A DNA stretch of 64,000 bases from Bog-473 sp963717455 (GCA_963717455.1 OY970336.1:4588001-4652000), one strand, 5' to 3'. Counted from the stretch's first letter, positions 43,592-52,274 are shown. The notes: generated by a model from the sequence alone, not told the origin. Translations and numbers: made by a program.

Positions 43592-44362
43592 TCAGACTCG
43601 AGAGCCGAGCAGGGGTCGCAACGACGGGCCGACCTGACCTGCGATGGCCACAGCTACCACTCGTCGTTCGTGCGATACCGGAGTCCCCGCGGTCGGTGTC
43701 AAGACATATCGACCGAGCGTGCGCCCCTGAATTTGCACGAGCAGTTCGATCTCAGGTCCGGGCAACCCAAGGCGATCGACGGCCCAGGTTCTGCCCCCGA
43801 GAAGGACCTGTCCGTCGTGTTCGAGCCGCATCATCAGGTGTTCTGCCGGCCCTGATTCATAGCGGCACTGCTGAAGGTGGAGTAAGGGGATCAGTTCCTT
43901 CCGGACACGCTCAACGACTTCCCGGGAGGGAGCACCCGACGCCGCGAGTTCAGACACGTCGTGAATTAGGCCGACAAAATCCGCTTCCTCGACAGCCGTC
44001 GAACGGTGATGACGGTTGCGAGCCGCCAGCTCGGTCACAATGAAGCCGACCACAAAGAGACATATGGCGGTCTCGATATCGGGTCGGTGGGTGATGGCGA
44101 GCTTCTCGTAGGGCCGGGTGAGGAAGAAGTCGAACCACACGGTGGCGGAAACGGTGGCCACAATTCCTGCGACCCGGTTGCCGAACGCCGCCACCGCCAC
44201 GATGACAGCGACGAGGATCAACGCCGCTGCTGTATTGGCGAAGCTTGAGCGGAATGGGACGAGAATTGCTGCCACCGCGAGCGGCAGGAAGATCCCGGCG
44301 AGGAGGGCTATCTGGTCTCGGTGAAGACGGATTCTCTCCATGGCTACCTCGCTTCTATTCAT
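43592..44362 (-). CDS. KdpD-like membrane sensor domain protein (DUF4118) without a kinase
   Basis: A 256-residue protein. Residues about 18-105 hold the four-helix membrane region typical of KdpD (IALLAGIFLPLAVAAILVPF, AVIVAVAAFGNRVAGIVATV, VWFDFFLTRPYEKLAITHRP). A GAF-like soluble domain follows and the chain ends there: there is no HisKA or ATPase part. FFLTRPY is a hallmark of the DUF4118 family. It may modulate another kinase or sense turgor or potassium. The first Met (44362) and a Met eight codons later are both possible starts. Confidence 0.85.
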   Translation of the reverse strand: MNRSEVAMERIRLHRDQIALLAGIFLPLAVAAILVPFRSSFANTAAALILVAVIVAVAAFGNRVAGIVATVSATVWFDFFLTRPYEKLAITHRPDIETAICLFVVGFIVTELAARNRHHRSTAVEEADFVGLIHDVSELAASGAPSREVVERVRKELIPLLHLQQCRYESGPAEHLMMRLEHDGQVLLGGRTWAVDRLGLPGPEIELLVQIQGRTLGRYVLTPTAGTPVSHERRVVAVAIAGQVGPSLRPLLGSRV

Positions 44363-44732
44363 CCGTCCCAGTTTTCCATGATGCGGCGCCGGGGTTCAGT
44401 GCCCGATGACCGGTTCCAGGATCCCAATCGCCCAGGACCACGCGACGACCACGGATAGGACGGCGCCGGTGAATCCGAATTGCGACACGTGTGTCCCAGA
44501 TCCCGTCGGGGAGGCCCAACAACAGGGCCAGTACGACGGCGGCGATCCTGGCCAGGGCCGTCGAAACCCGACTGGCGCTAAGGAGCGCGCCGATCGGAAG
44601 ACCATTGCCCTTGAGGGCCCGACAGGCGACGTTCGCAGTCAGCTTTTGGCCGGACTGCGAGCAGAATCGGAGACCAGATTGATTACCCCATTCAATAAAT
44701 GCACCAGGACACAGGTACCTCTCAGCTCAAAC
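44363..44732. other. Gene-poor stretch; possible frameshifted small membrane protein
   Basis: On the minus strand one frame encodes a hydrophobic run (ALARIAAVVLALLLGLPDGI) and the next frame continues FGFTGAVLSVVVAWSWAIGI, ending at 44396. A single extra base near 44490 would join them into a two-helix membrane protein of about 80 residues. This may be coincidence or a decayed gene. No other gene is seen. Confidence 0.35.
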
Positions 44733-44752
44733 GGTCAGAAAGTCCTATGGAC
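44733..44752 (+). promoter_or_regulatory. Tad/Flp dyad element upstream of the orphan Flp3
   Basis: GGTCAGAAAGTCCTATGGAC, identical in all 20 bases to the element upstream of Flp1 although 31 kb away. ATGCTTAAT follows 20 bases downstream (44773-44781), as for Flp1. This makes co-regulation of Flp3 with the tad locus very likely. Confidence 0.75.
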
Positions 44753-44838
44753 CCGGCACCGCACGGTGCCGAATGCTTAATCGGGGGCGTCAAGATGCCG
44801 TCACCGGCGCTTGGACGGAGTTCAGAGGGGGCTTTCCT

Positions 44839-45066
44839 ATGGTTGGCTTGTTCATCAACACCTTCGTCGCAGTGCGAAGTCTGCACGGATCCCTGCTCAA
44901 GCGAGCGCGGAACGAGCGTGGAGCGTCCATGGTCGAGTACGCACTGCTTGTGGGCCTTATCGCGGTCGTCGCTGTCGTGGCGGTGGCAGCGCTCGGTGGC
45001 GGTATCTCGGGTCTGTTCAGCAGCGCCAACACATGCGTGGGTGGGCTGAACTCGACCTCCTGCTAG
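44839..45066 (+). CDS. flp: Flp/Fap type IVb pilin (orphan copy 3)
   Basis: A 75-residue prepilin nearly identical to the two tad-linked copies: leader MVGLFINTFVAVRSLHGSLL, processing at Gly28 before ASMVEY, hydrophobic helix, and C-terminal CVGGLNSTSC. GAGGGG lies eight bases before the ATG. No tad genes lie near it. It has the same upstream element and a large downstream hairpin. Small leader differences suggest a duplication that has been kept and could serve as an alternative pilin subunit. Confidence 0.95.
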   Translation: MVGLFINTFVAVRSLHGSLLKRARNERGASMVEYALLVGLIAVVAVVAVAALGGGISGLFSSANTCVGGLNSTSC

Positions 45067-45070
45067 TCAA

Positions 45071-45149
45071 GCCGGAGGGCGATCACGGGAAAGGCCGTGA
45101 AGTCCCGATCCTCTCAAGCTTGGCGCAGCGACCGGGATCGCCCTCCGGC
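45071..45149 (+). terminator. Long inverted repeat after Flp3
   Basis: GCCGGAGGGCGATC (45071-45084) and GATCGCCCTCCGGC (45136-45149) are perfectly complementary over 14 bp, with a 51-base loop, starting five bases after the Flp3 stop. It probably ends the Flp3 transcript. Confidence 0.65.
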
Positions 45150-45186
45150 GAGTTGACTGGATGTCGCTCAGCCTGCGATTCGCGGC

Positions 45187-45230
45187 GCGACGGACGACGC
45201 CCCGGAACGCCCCGGCACGCCGTCCGTCGC
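45187..45230. terminator. Inverted repeat downstream of the beta-propeller gene
   Basis: GCGACGGACG (45187-45196) and CGTCCGTCGC (45221-45230) lie 13 bases beyond the stop of the convergent minus-strand gene. A 10-bp perfect stem with a GC-rich loop; likely the terminator for that gene. Confidence 0.55.
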
Positions 45231-45242
45231 AACGTGGAAGAG

Positions 45243-46394
45243 CTAGAAGGCGACGATGCCTTCCCCACCTACCCCGCTTGCCACCGTCACGGACCCGATT
45301 TCTGCCAGAGATCCATTGGCGCCGACGTGGAATTCATCGACTATCCCGTTCCCACCCGTCTGGACGTAGAGGTACTGCCCACCGATGGACGCTGAGGCGT
45401 CAACGGTGCCCGGGTCGGTCGTCGTCTGCCCGGCCAGGGCAAGTGCACCGCTGATCGAATCGGAATACTGGCTCACCGAGGCGCTCCCGGCGTTGGAGGT
45501 GTAGAAGAACCCCTGCGCCAGGGCAACCCAGCACGTCGCTGACTGACCGGTACCGACCGCGTCAATGGGGTTCACAGTGCCGCCCGGGTTGAGGGTGAAC
45601 GTGGCCAATGCGTTGGTGCCGGCCTCGGCGACAACGAGGTGGCCCGCCGGGTCGAAGGCGATGGCGAAGGGCACCGTGTTCAGCGGCTGGACGTTCACCA
45701 CTGGGGAAGGCGAGAGCTCGCCGAAGCGCCCGACCCCGAACACGTCGATGCCGTTGCCGCTCGCCTTGGTGGTGACAATGAGCTGGGAACCGTCGGGCGA
45801 GAAGGCCACCTGGCCGGGTGTGCTCACGAATTCGTTGTTGTTCGACGGGATGGACAGGTCCAGGTTCCGGTACGAACCCGGCAGTGGGAACAGGTGTCCG
45901 AGGAAGCTCACGTAGCCCTGGACGCTCCCGCCGTTCAGGGCGTTGAGCACGTAGACGAGGTTGCCGTGGACCGCCACGCTGACCGGGAAGACGCCGCCGG
46001 AGCCGATGACCTGGCGCAGGGAGAGGTCATCACCGTGGACCGAGAAAACCGAAACGGTGTTGCTGCCGGCGTTGACCGCGTAGAGCGTGGCACTCCGCTG
46101 GTCGTAGGTGAGAGATCCTTGCGAGGCCAGGTGATCGACGACCGAGCCAGTCAATTGACCACCCAAGCCGCCCGTGTTGTAGGTGCCAGCCAGGGTGAGG
46201 CTGCCGTTGTTGGACCGGTCATAGGCCACGACCTGGTTGCCCGCGGTATTGTCGGTTTGCACAAAGGCCGCGTGATCGGCCCCGCCGAAGAAGAACGGTC
46301 CGGGCGCGTCTGCACCGGCCGCGAGAGGCACGACCAAGGTTGACGACCCCATGATCGCTCCGGCACCAACTGCGAGTCGGGTGAATCTCCTCAT
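45243..46394 (-). CDS. Secreted beta-propeller protein (lactonase-like fold)
   Basis: A 383-residue protein with a signal peptide (MRRFTRLAVGAGAIMGSSTL, cleavage likely near AAGADA). Repeated blades follow, such as SATLYAVNAGSNTVSVFSVH, GQVAFSPDGSQLIVTT and PFAIAFDPAGHLVVAEAGTN, typical of seven-bladed YVTN/6-phosphogluconolactonase-like propellers. The usual lactonase active-site residues cannot be confirmed by eye, so an enzymatic role is open. The ATG at 46394 has GGAGGAG five bases upstream. It stands alone and is divergent from an ECF sigma gene. Confidence 0.85.
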   Translation of the reverse strand: MRRFTRLAVGAGAIMGSSTLVVPLAAGADAPGPFFFGGADHAAFVQTDNTAGNQVVAYDRSNNGSLTLAGTYNTGGLGGQLTGSVVDHLASQGSLTYDQRSATLYAVNAGSNTVSVFSVHGDDLSLRQVIGSGGVFPVSVAVHGNLVYVLNALNGGSVQGYVSFLGHLFPLPGSYRNLDLSIPSNNNEFVSTPGQVAFSPDGSQLIVTTKASGNGIDVFGVGRFGELSPSPVVNVQPLNTVPFAIAFDPAGHLVVAEAGTNALATFTLNPGGTVNPIDAVGTGQSATCWVALAQGFFYTSNAGSASVSQYSDSISGALALAGQTTTDPGTVDASASIGGQYLYVQTGGNGIVDEFHVGANGSLAEIGSVTVASGVGGEGIVAF

Positions 46395-46525
46395 TGCATC
46401 TCCTCCACTGTTGATGGGTACACCACCATCCACAGTCCTCTCACCCGTCCCAAGCGTTACGTCTCCCGGCGATTTCGGGTTTCCCGCCTGCCCGTAACGA
46501 CTTCCGATCCCACCGGTACGAAAAG

Positions 46526-47221
46526 ATGTGCGACCAGAACCAGATCCCTCTGCTGAAGCCCGATGAGCAATCGGATCGAGCGTCGCAGCCTGGCGCCGTG
46601 TCCCGTGAGTCTGCGAGACCTACCATTCGAACCGTGGACACCGACCTCGAGTTGCTCGCTCGGTTGCGCGATGGTGACGAGGAGGCCTTCGTGATGTTGG
46701 TGGCGCGCTACCAACAACCCATGCTGCGCTTGGCCCGCGCGTATGTACCCAGTCGCGCCGTTGCTGAGGAAGCCGTTCAGGACACGTGGATGGGGGTGGT
46801 CAAGGGCATCGAGCGGTTCGACGGCCGCGCCGCATTCAAGACGTGGCTCTTCCGGATCCTCATCAACCGAGCCCGCTCGGCTGGCACCCGGGAACAGCGT
46901 CACGCAGCGATCGAGCCGCATCATGCCGTGGACCCGATCCGCTTCGACACCAACGGGCAGTGGGCGGATCCCGTAGAGCGTTGGACCGAGGACAGCGAGG
47001 ATCGTCTCGAGGCTGCCACTTGGGGACCGGCGCTCCAATCCGGCCTCGAAGACCTACCTCCGCGCCAACGTCAGGTCGTCGTGCTGCGGGACATGGAAGG
47101 ACTCTCTGGCGACGAGGTGTGTGATCTTCTCGACATCAGTGCCGGTAATCAACGGATCCTGCTGCACCGGGGTAGGACTCGCCTCCGCGAGATTCTCGAA
47201 ACTCAAATAGCGAAGGCTTGA
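46526..47221 (+). CDS. ECF-type RNA polymerase sigma factor
   Basis: A 231-residue sigma factor. Region 2 is LELLARLRDGDEEAFVMLVA through EEAVQDTWMGVVKGIERFDG, and region 4 is LEDLPPRQRQVVVLRDMEGL followed by SGDEVCDLLDISAGNQRILL. A cognate anti-sigma factor gene follows three bases after the stop. The first 37 residues are poorly conserved, so a start at a later codon is possible. It might drive the divergent beta-propeller gene or the downstream reductase. Confidence 0.93.
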   Translation: MCDQNQIPLLKPDEQSDRASQPGAVSRESARPTIRTVDTDLELLARLRDGDEEAFVMLVARYQQPMLRLARAYVPSRAVAEEAVQDTWMGVVKGIERFDGRAAFKTWLFRILINRARSAGTREQRHAAIEPHHAVDPIRFDTNGQWADPVERWTEDSEDRLEAATWGPALQSGLEDLPPRQRQVVVLRDMEGLSGDEVCDLLDISAGNQRILLHRGRTRLREILETQIAKA

Positions 47222-47224
47222 ACC

Positions 47225-47479
47225 ATGCTTTCATTGCGACGTAAGGACATCGTGTGTCAAGAGGCGGTCGAGCTCGTCACCGACTACCTGGAGGGCACGC
47301 TCTCACGCCGCAGCCGACGCCGCTTCGAGGCACATCTTCGAGCCTGCCCCAACTGTGCGGCCTACCTGGAGCAGATCAGGATGACCATCGAGCTGACCGG
47401 GACCGTCGAACCCGAAGACCTAACTCCCGAGGCAAGAGCGGACCTCACCGAGTTGTACCGGCGCTGGCGATCCGAATAG
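47225..47479 (+). CDS. Zinc-finger anti-sigma factor (ZAS type), soluble
   Basis: An 84-residue protein with the ZAS motif: Cys11, His37, Cys41 and Cys44 (RRFEAHLRACPNCAAYLEQ). It has no membrane segment, so it is a soluble anti-sigma that presumably binds the ECF sigma encoded immediately upstream. The cysteines make redox or metal control plausible, as in RsrA-like proteins. Confidence 0.9.
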   Translation: MLSLRRKDIVCQEAVELVTDYLEGTLSRRSRRRFEAHLRACPNCAAYLEQIRMTIELTGTVEPEDLTPEARADLTELYRRWRSE

Positions 47480-47553
47480 TTCGGAATATCACAGCGAACA
47501 TTTGTGTCCCTTTTCGCGCCCGATGTTCCACGAGCGAAGACCGAGGAGGAGCA

Positions 47554-48303
47554 ATGACCCAACTTTCCCGACAGCAAGAAGAGCTCTGTGAGCAGAGCCA
47601 GTGGAGTTTCAGTGATCTGCGAGCCCTCTACATCAACTGCAGCCTGAAGCGTTCACCTGAGCTATCGCACACACAGGGACTGGCCGACCGTTCCATCGAG
47701 ATCATGCGCCGGCAGGGTGTCACCGTCGACGTGGTTCGCGCGGTCGATCATCAGATCGCCACGGGCGTGTGGCCGGACATGACGGAGCACGGCTGGGAGG
47801 TCGACGAGTGGCCGGCGATCTTCGAGCAGGTGAGGGCAGCCGACATCTTGGTGCTGTGCACCGCCATTTGGCTCGGAGAGAAGACCTCGGTCTGTACGAA
47901 GGTCATTGAACGGCTCTATGGAAATTCACACCTGCTCAACGAAGCCGGGCAGTACGCCTTCTACGGCGGTGTAGCGGGCTGCCTGGTCACCGGCAATGAA
48001 GATGGCGTCAAGCACTGCGCCATGAACATCCTGTACTCCCTCCAGCACCTCGGCTACGTCATCCCCCCTCAAGCCGACGCCGGGTGGATCGGTGAGGCCG
48101 GCCCCGGCCTGTCCTACCTCGACCAGGGCTCCGGCGGACTCGAAAACGATTTCACCAACCGGAACACCACCTTCATGACCTGGAATCTCTTGCACGTGGC
48201 GCGGATGTTGAAAGACGCGGGCGGCATCCCGGTCCATGGCAACCAGCGGTCCGCCTGGGATTCGGGCTGCCGCTTCGACTATCCCAACCCGGATTATCGC
48301 TGA
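47554..48303 (+). CDS. Flavodoxin-fold NADPH-dependent FMN reductase-like protein
   Basis: A 249-residue protein. The flavodoxin-like core starts at ALYINCSLKRSPELSHTQGL, with AADILVLCTAIWLGEKTSVC and YGGVAGCLVTGNEDGVKHC as FMN-binding loops. This arrangement is that of the WrbA/iron-sulfur-flavoprotein-like reductases. GAGGAGGAG lies just before the ATG at 47554. Its place behind the sigma/anti-sigma pair suggests it belongs to their stress response. Confidence 0.85.
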   Translation: MTQLSRQQEELCEQSQWSFSDLRALYINCSLKRSPELSHTQGLADRSIEIMRRQGVTVDVVRAVDHQIATGVWPDMTEHGWEVDEWPAIFEQVRAADILVLCTAIWLGEKTSVCTKVIERLYGNSHLLNEAGQYAFYGGVAGCLVTGNEDGVKHCAMNILYSLQHLGYVIPPQADAGWIGEAGPGLSYLDQGSGGLENDFTNRNTTFMTWNLLHVARMLKDAGGIPVHGNQRSAWDSGCRFDYPNPDYR

Positions 48304-48399
48304 CGGAGAAGCCTCGAATTGCGGTGCTCGGATACTGAGCACACGTGGCACCATGCCCGCAACCGGTCTAAGACCGTGGGAGGGCCTCGCCATAGGTGA

Positions 48400-48861
48400 T
48401 CACGGCGTGTTGACCGTGTGCCAGTCACAGGACTGCACACAGGACAGCTCGGCTGCCACCTCTGAGACGGTGCGGACCCCGCCGACTTGGAGCGTGGCCC
48501 ACTTGGCCGCCCGCGTCGTGAGTAAGCAGTTCTTGGCTGCGATGCGGTGGGCGGAGAGGACCCAGCTCCTCTTCGGGCACCTCGGGTTCACGCAACGCAT
48601 CCGGCGCTTCTTCCAGGCCAGGCTCATCGGCACCCCATAGACGGGCAGGTCCGCGTAGTGCACGACCGGGCGTTCTTTGATCTAGGCCCGCCCAGCACAA
48701 CTGGGGCAGCGCACCTCGCCAACAACTTGTTCGATCATCAACTCGACGTCGGGTCCCCGGCGCTCGAGGCACACGACAGCGACGTCTTTGAGACCCACCA
48801 GGGCTTGGAGGATCTCACTAGGGTGAAACAGGACGAAGGTGCTTTTTGGCTGTTGGCTCAC
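48400..48861 (-). pseudogene. Remnant of an ISL3-family transposase (N-terminal part)
   Basis: From GTG 48861 on the minus strand, the frame reads FVLFHPSEILQALVGLKDVA, then a zinc-ribbon (VRCPSCAGRA), an in-frame TAG, then PVYGVPMSLAWKKRRMRCVN and CPKRSWVLSAHRIAAKNCLL, ending in WHTVNTP. These are the N-terminal zinc-ribbon and HTH of ISL3 transposases. The catalytic DDE part is absent. The 5-prime part of this gene lies inside the duplicated IS110 unit, so the ISL3 relic is older than the duplication. Confidence 0.8.
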
Positions 48862-49157
48862 ACCACACGCCTGAAGCGCCTTCGCCTATTTCTGGGTGAC
48901 CCCGGTCACCAGGGACTCCCCGCTGAAATCCGATGAACCCGATAAGTCCTCATGACCTGGCCGGTCACCATCAAGGGATGAAATGCTGGCGGGCGGCCGC
49001 TGGGTGTGGTCGCCGACGTTTTCTTGCCGCCGCGAGCGCGCGATAAGTCTGGTGCGGGACCGTGGGGACCACCAAGTGTCGCTACGAGCACGAACCGGAG
49101 ATTCCGCTTTACACCGTGGTCCTCTCCCGGTGGCCTCCGACTATCAGGAGGTGAGCG

Positions 49158-50396
49158 ATGAAGCAGATCAGGGACAAGGTGGGCGGCCTCGACGTCCACC
49201 GCGACAATGTGGTCGCCTGCACAAGGGTGACGATGCCCGGCGGCGATATCGAGGTCGCCAAAGAACGGTTCCCCACCACCCAGGCGGGGCTGGCCGAGCT
49301 GACTGCGTTCTTGATGGACGCTGGGGTCAAAACGGTGGCGATGGAGGCGACGGGGATCTATTGGCGGGCGGTCTACTACGCCCTCGAGGGGCTCTTCGAG
49401 GAGTTGTGGCTCTGTAACGCCGCCCACGTCAAGAACGTCCCCGGACGCAAGACCGACCTCTCCGACGCCGAGTGGCTGGCCGACGTCGCCGCGCACGGGA
49501 TGGTGCGGCCCTCCTTCGTGCCCCCGCCCGAGATCCGAGAGCTCCGCGAGCTGACCCGCTACAGGAAGACCCAGGTCGACGCCCGGGCCAAGGAGATCCA
49601 GCGCCTCGAGAAGACCCTGCAGGACGCCGGGGTGAAGCTCACCTCGGTGGCGTCGACGGTGTGGTCGGCGTCGTCGCGGGCGATGATCGAAGCGATGATC
49701 GCCGGCGAGCGCGACTCGGTGGTCTTGGCCGGCATGGCCAAGGGGGTCATGCGCAACAAGATCGATCGGCTCGAAGTCGCCCTCGAGGGGAACTTCGGCG
49801 CTCACCACGCGCTGCTCTGTCGCCAGATCATCGACCACCTCGACTTCTTGGACGCCTCCATCGCCACGCTCAGCGCCGAGATCTGTGCCCGGCTCGTCCC
49901 TTTTGAGCCCCAGGTCGCCCTGCTCACCTCCATCACGGGCATCTCGGCGACCACGGCGCAGATCATCGTCGCCGAGACCGGGGCCGACATGAATCGCTTC
50001 CCGACGGCGGGGCACCTGTGCGCCTGGGCGGGCGTGGCGCCGGCCAGCTACGAGTCGGCCGGCAAGAAGCGCCCGGTCGGCACCCGCAAGGGTGCACCGT
50101 GGCTGCGGCGCACCTTGATCGAGGCCGCACGGAGCGCAGCGCGGACCAAAGGCAGTTACTACTCGGCGCTCTATTCCCGCATCGCCCGGCGCCGAGGCCC
50201 GAACAAGGCGGCAGTCGCCGTCGCGCACTCCATGCTCGAGACCGCCTGGCATCTGCTCAGCACCGGAGCCCTCTACCAAGACCCTGGTGCCGACTACTTC
50301 GAGCGCCGTCACGATCCGGCCGTCGAGGCAAAGCGGCTCCAGCACCGGATCGAGGCACTCGGATTCGCCGTCACCATTACCGAGAAGGCCGCGTAG
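49158..50396 (+). CDS. IS110-family transposase (copy A)
   Basis: A 412-residue DEDD transposase of the IS110 family. The RuvC-like N-terminal domain has Asp12 (GGLDVHRDN), Glu63 (AMEATGIYW), Asp100 and Asp103 (GRKTDLSDAEWLAD). The C-terminal Tnp20 domain has LLTSITGISATTAQIIVAE and AWAGVAPASYESAGKK, including the catalytic Ser. AGGAGG precedes the ATG. In this family the non-coding end next to the gene encodes a bridge RNA that guides insertion; the 250-base leader here is a candidate. Confidence 0.95.
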   Translation: MKQIRDKVGGLDVHRDNVVACTRVTMPGGDIEVAKERFPTTQAGLAELTAFLMDAGVKTVAMEATGIYWRAVYYALEGLFEELWLCNAAHVKNVPGRKTDLSDAEWLADVAAHGMVRPSFVPPPEIRELRELTRYRKTQVDARAKEIQRLEKTLQDAGVKLTSVASTVWSASSRAMIEAMIAGERDSVVLAGMAKGVMRNKIDRLEVALEGNFGAHHALLCRQIIDHLDFLDASIATLSAEICARLVPFEPQVALLTSITGISATTAQIIVAETGADMNRFPTAGHLCAWAGVAPASYESAGKKRPVGTRKGAPWLRRTLIEAARSAARTKGSYYSALYSRIARRRGPNKAAVAVAHSMLETAWHLLSTGALYQDPGADYFERRHDPAVEAKRLQHRIEALGFAVTITEKAA

Positions 50397-50854
50397 CCAC
50401 ACCCGTCCACAACTCCACCTCGTCACGCACCGACCGGTGCCTGGTGACGCGCGCCCACGATCCGCGACGGCTTCGGCATTTCACCGGAGACCCACCAGGG
50501 CTTGGAGGATCTCACTAGGGTGAAACAGGACGAAGGTGCTTTTTGGCTGTTGGCTCACACCACACGCCTGAAGCGCCTTCGCCTATTTCTGGGTGACCCC
50601 GGTCACCAGGGACTCCCCGCTGAAATCCGATGAACCCGATAAGTCCTCATGACCTGGCCGGTCACCATCAAGGGATGAAATGCTGGCGGGCGGCCGCTGG
50701 GTGTGGTCGCCGACGTTTTCTTGCCGCCGCGAGCGCGCGATAAGTCTGGTGCGGGACCGTGGGGACCACCAAGTGTCGCTACGAGCACGAACCGGAGATT
50801 CCGCTTTACACCGTGGTCCTCTCCCGGTGGCCTCCGACTATCAGGAGGTGAGCG

Positions 50855-52093
50855 ATGAAGCAGATCAGGGACAAGGTGGGCGGCCTCGACGTCCACCGCG
50901 ACAATGTGGTCGCCTGCACAAGGGTGACGATGCCCGGCGGCGATATCGAGGTCGCCAAAGAACGGTTCCCCACCACCCAGGCGGGGCTGGCCGAGCTGAC
51001 TGCGTTCTTGATGGACGCTGGGGTCAAAACGGTGGCGATGGAGGCGACGGGGATCTATTGGCGGGCGGTCTACTACGCCCTCGAGGGGCTCTTCGAGGAG
51101 TTGTGGCTCTGTAACGCCGCCCACGTCAAGAACGTCCCCGGACGCAAGACCGACCTCTCCGACGCCGAGTGGCTGGCCGACGTCGCCGCGCACGGGATGG
51201 TGCGGCCCTCCTTCGTGCCCCCGCCCGAGATCCGAGAGCTCCGCGAGCTGACCCGCTACAGGAAGACCCAGGTCGACGCCCGGGCCAAGGAGATCCAGCG
51301 CCTCGAGAAGACCCTGCAGGACGCCGGGGTGAAGCTCACCTCGGTGGCGTCGACGGTGTGGTCGGCGTCGTCGCGGGCGATGATCGAAGCGATGATCGCC
51401 GGCGAGCGCGACTCGGTGGTCTTGGCCGGCATGGCCAAGGGGGTCATGCGCAACAAGATCGATCGGCTCGAAGTCGCCCTCGAGGGGAACTTCGGCGCTC
51501 ACCACGCGCTGCTCTGTCGCCAGATCATCGACCACCTCGACTTCTTGGACGCCTCCATCGCCACGCTCAGCGCCGAGATCTGTGCCCGGCTCGTCCCTTT
51601 TGAGCCCCAGGTCGCCCTGCTCACCTCCATCACGGGCATCTCGGCGACCACGGCGCAGATCATCGTCGCCGAGACCGGGGCCGACATGAATCGCTTCCCG
51701 ACGGCGGGGCACCTGTGCGCCTGGGCGGGCGTGGCGCCGGCCAGCTACGAGTCGGCCGGCAAGAAGCGCCCGGTCGGCACCCGCAAGGGTGCACCGTGGC
51801 TGCGGCGCACCTTGATCGAGGCCGCACGGAGCGCAGCGCGGACCAAAGGCAGTTACTACTCGGCGCTCTATTCCCGCATCGCCCGGCGCCGAGGCCCGAA
51901 CAAGGCGGCAGTCGCCGTCGCGCACTCCATGCTCGAGACCGCCTGGCATCTGCTCAGCACCGGAGCCCTCTACCAAGACCCTGGTGCCGACTACTTCGAG
52001 CGCCGTCACGATCCGGCCGTCGAGGCAAAGCGGCTCCAGCACCGGATCGAGGCACTCGGATTCGCCGTCACCATTACCGAGAAGGCCGCGTAG
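50855..52093 (+). CDS. IS110-family transposase (copy B, identical)
   Basis: A second copy, identical in sequence to copy A and offset by 1,697 bases. All catalytic residues are intact, so both copies should be active proteins. The right flank after 52183 differs from the unit start, which fixes this as the last unit of the array. Confidence 0.95.
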   Translation: MKQIRDKVGGLDVHRDNVVACTRVTMPGGDIEVAKERFPTTQAGLAELTAFLMDAGVKTVAMEATGIYWRAVYYALEGLFEELWLCNAAHVKNVPGRKTDLSDAEWLADVAAHGMVRPSFVPPPEIRELRELTRYRKTQVDARAKEIQRLEKTLQDAGVKLTSVASTVWSASSRAMIEAMIAGERDSVVLAGMAKGVMRNKIDRLEVALEGNFGAHHALLCRQIIDHLDFLDASIATLSAEICARLVPFEPQVALLTSITGISATTAQIIVAETGADMNRFPTAGHLCAWAGVAPASYESAGKKRPVGTRKGAPWLRRTLIEAARSAARTKGSYYSALYSRIARRRGPNKAAVAVAHSMLETAWHLLSTGALYQDPGADYFERRHDPAVEAKRLQHRIEALGFAVTITEKAA

Positions 52094-52274
52094 CCACACC
52101 CGTCCACAACTCCACCTCGTCACGCACCGACCGGTGCCTGGTGACGCGCGCCCACGATCCGCGACGGCTTCGGCATTTCACCGGAGGTCACGTAAGGTCA
52201 CGCCGGACAGCGGCTGCGGCCCGCTGGCTTGACCTCGCGATCGGAACCGTCTGTCCGAAGGCTGCTCGCAACTG

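Larger units (their letters stand above)
48790..52183. repeat. Perfect 1,697-bp tandem duplication carrying IS110
   Basis: Bases 48790-50486 are repeated in direct tandem at 50487-52183; all compared stretches are identical. The unit contains the first ~75 bases of the ISL3 relic, a non-coding leader and one IS110-family transposase gene. At the ends the sequence GAG is shared (TTTGAG at the left, CCGGAG at the junction and the right), so three bases of microhomology mark the breakpoint. Confidence 0.9.

Noticed and set aside
48906..50426. 506-codon minus-strand open frame antisense to the IS110 gene (repeated at 50603-52123)
   Set aside because: Duplicated only because the unit is duplicated; composition is low-complexity Arg/Gly/His and the sense strand encodes a clear transposase.
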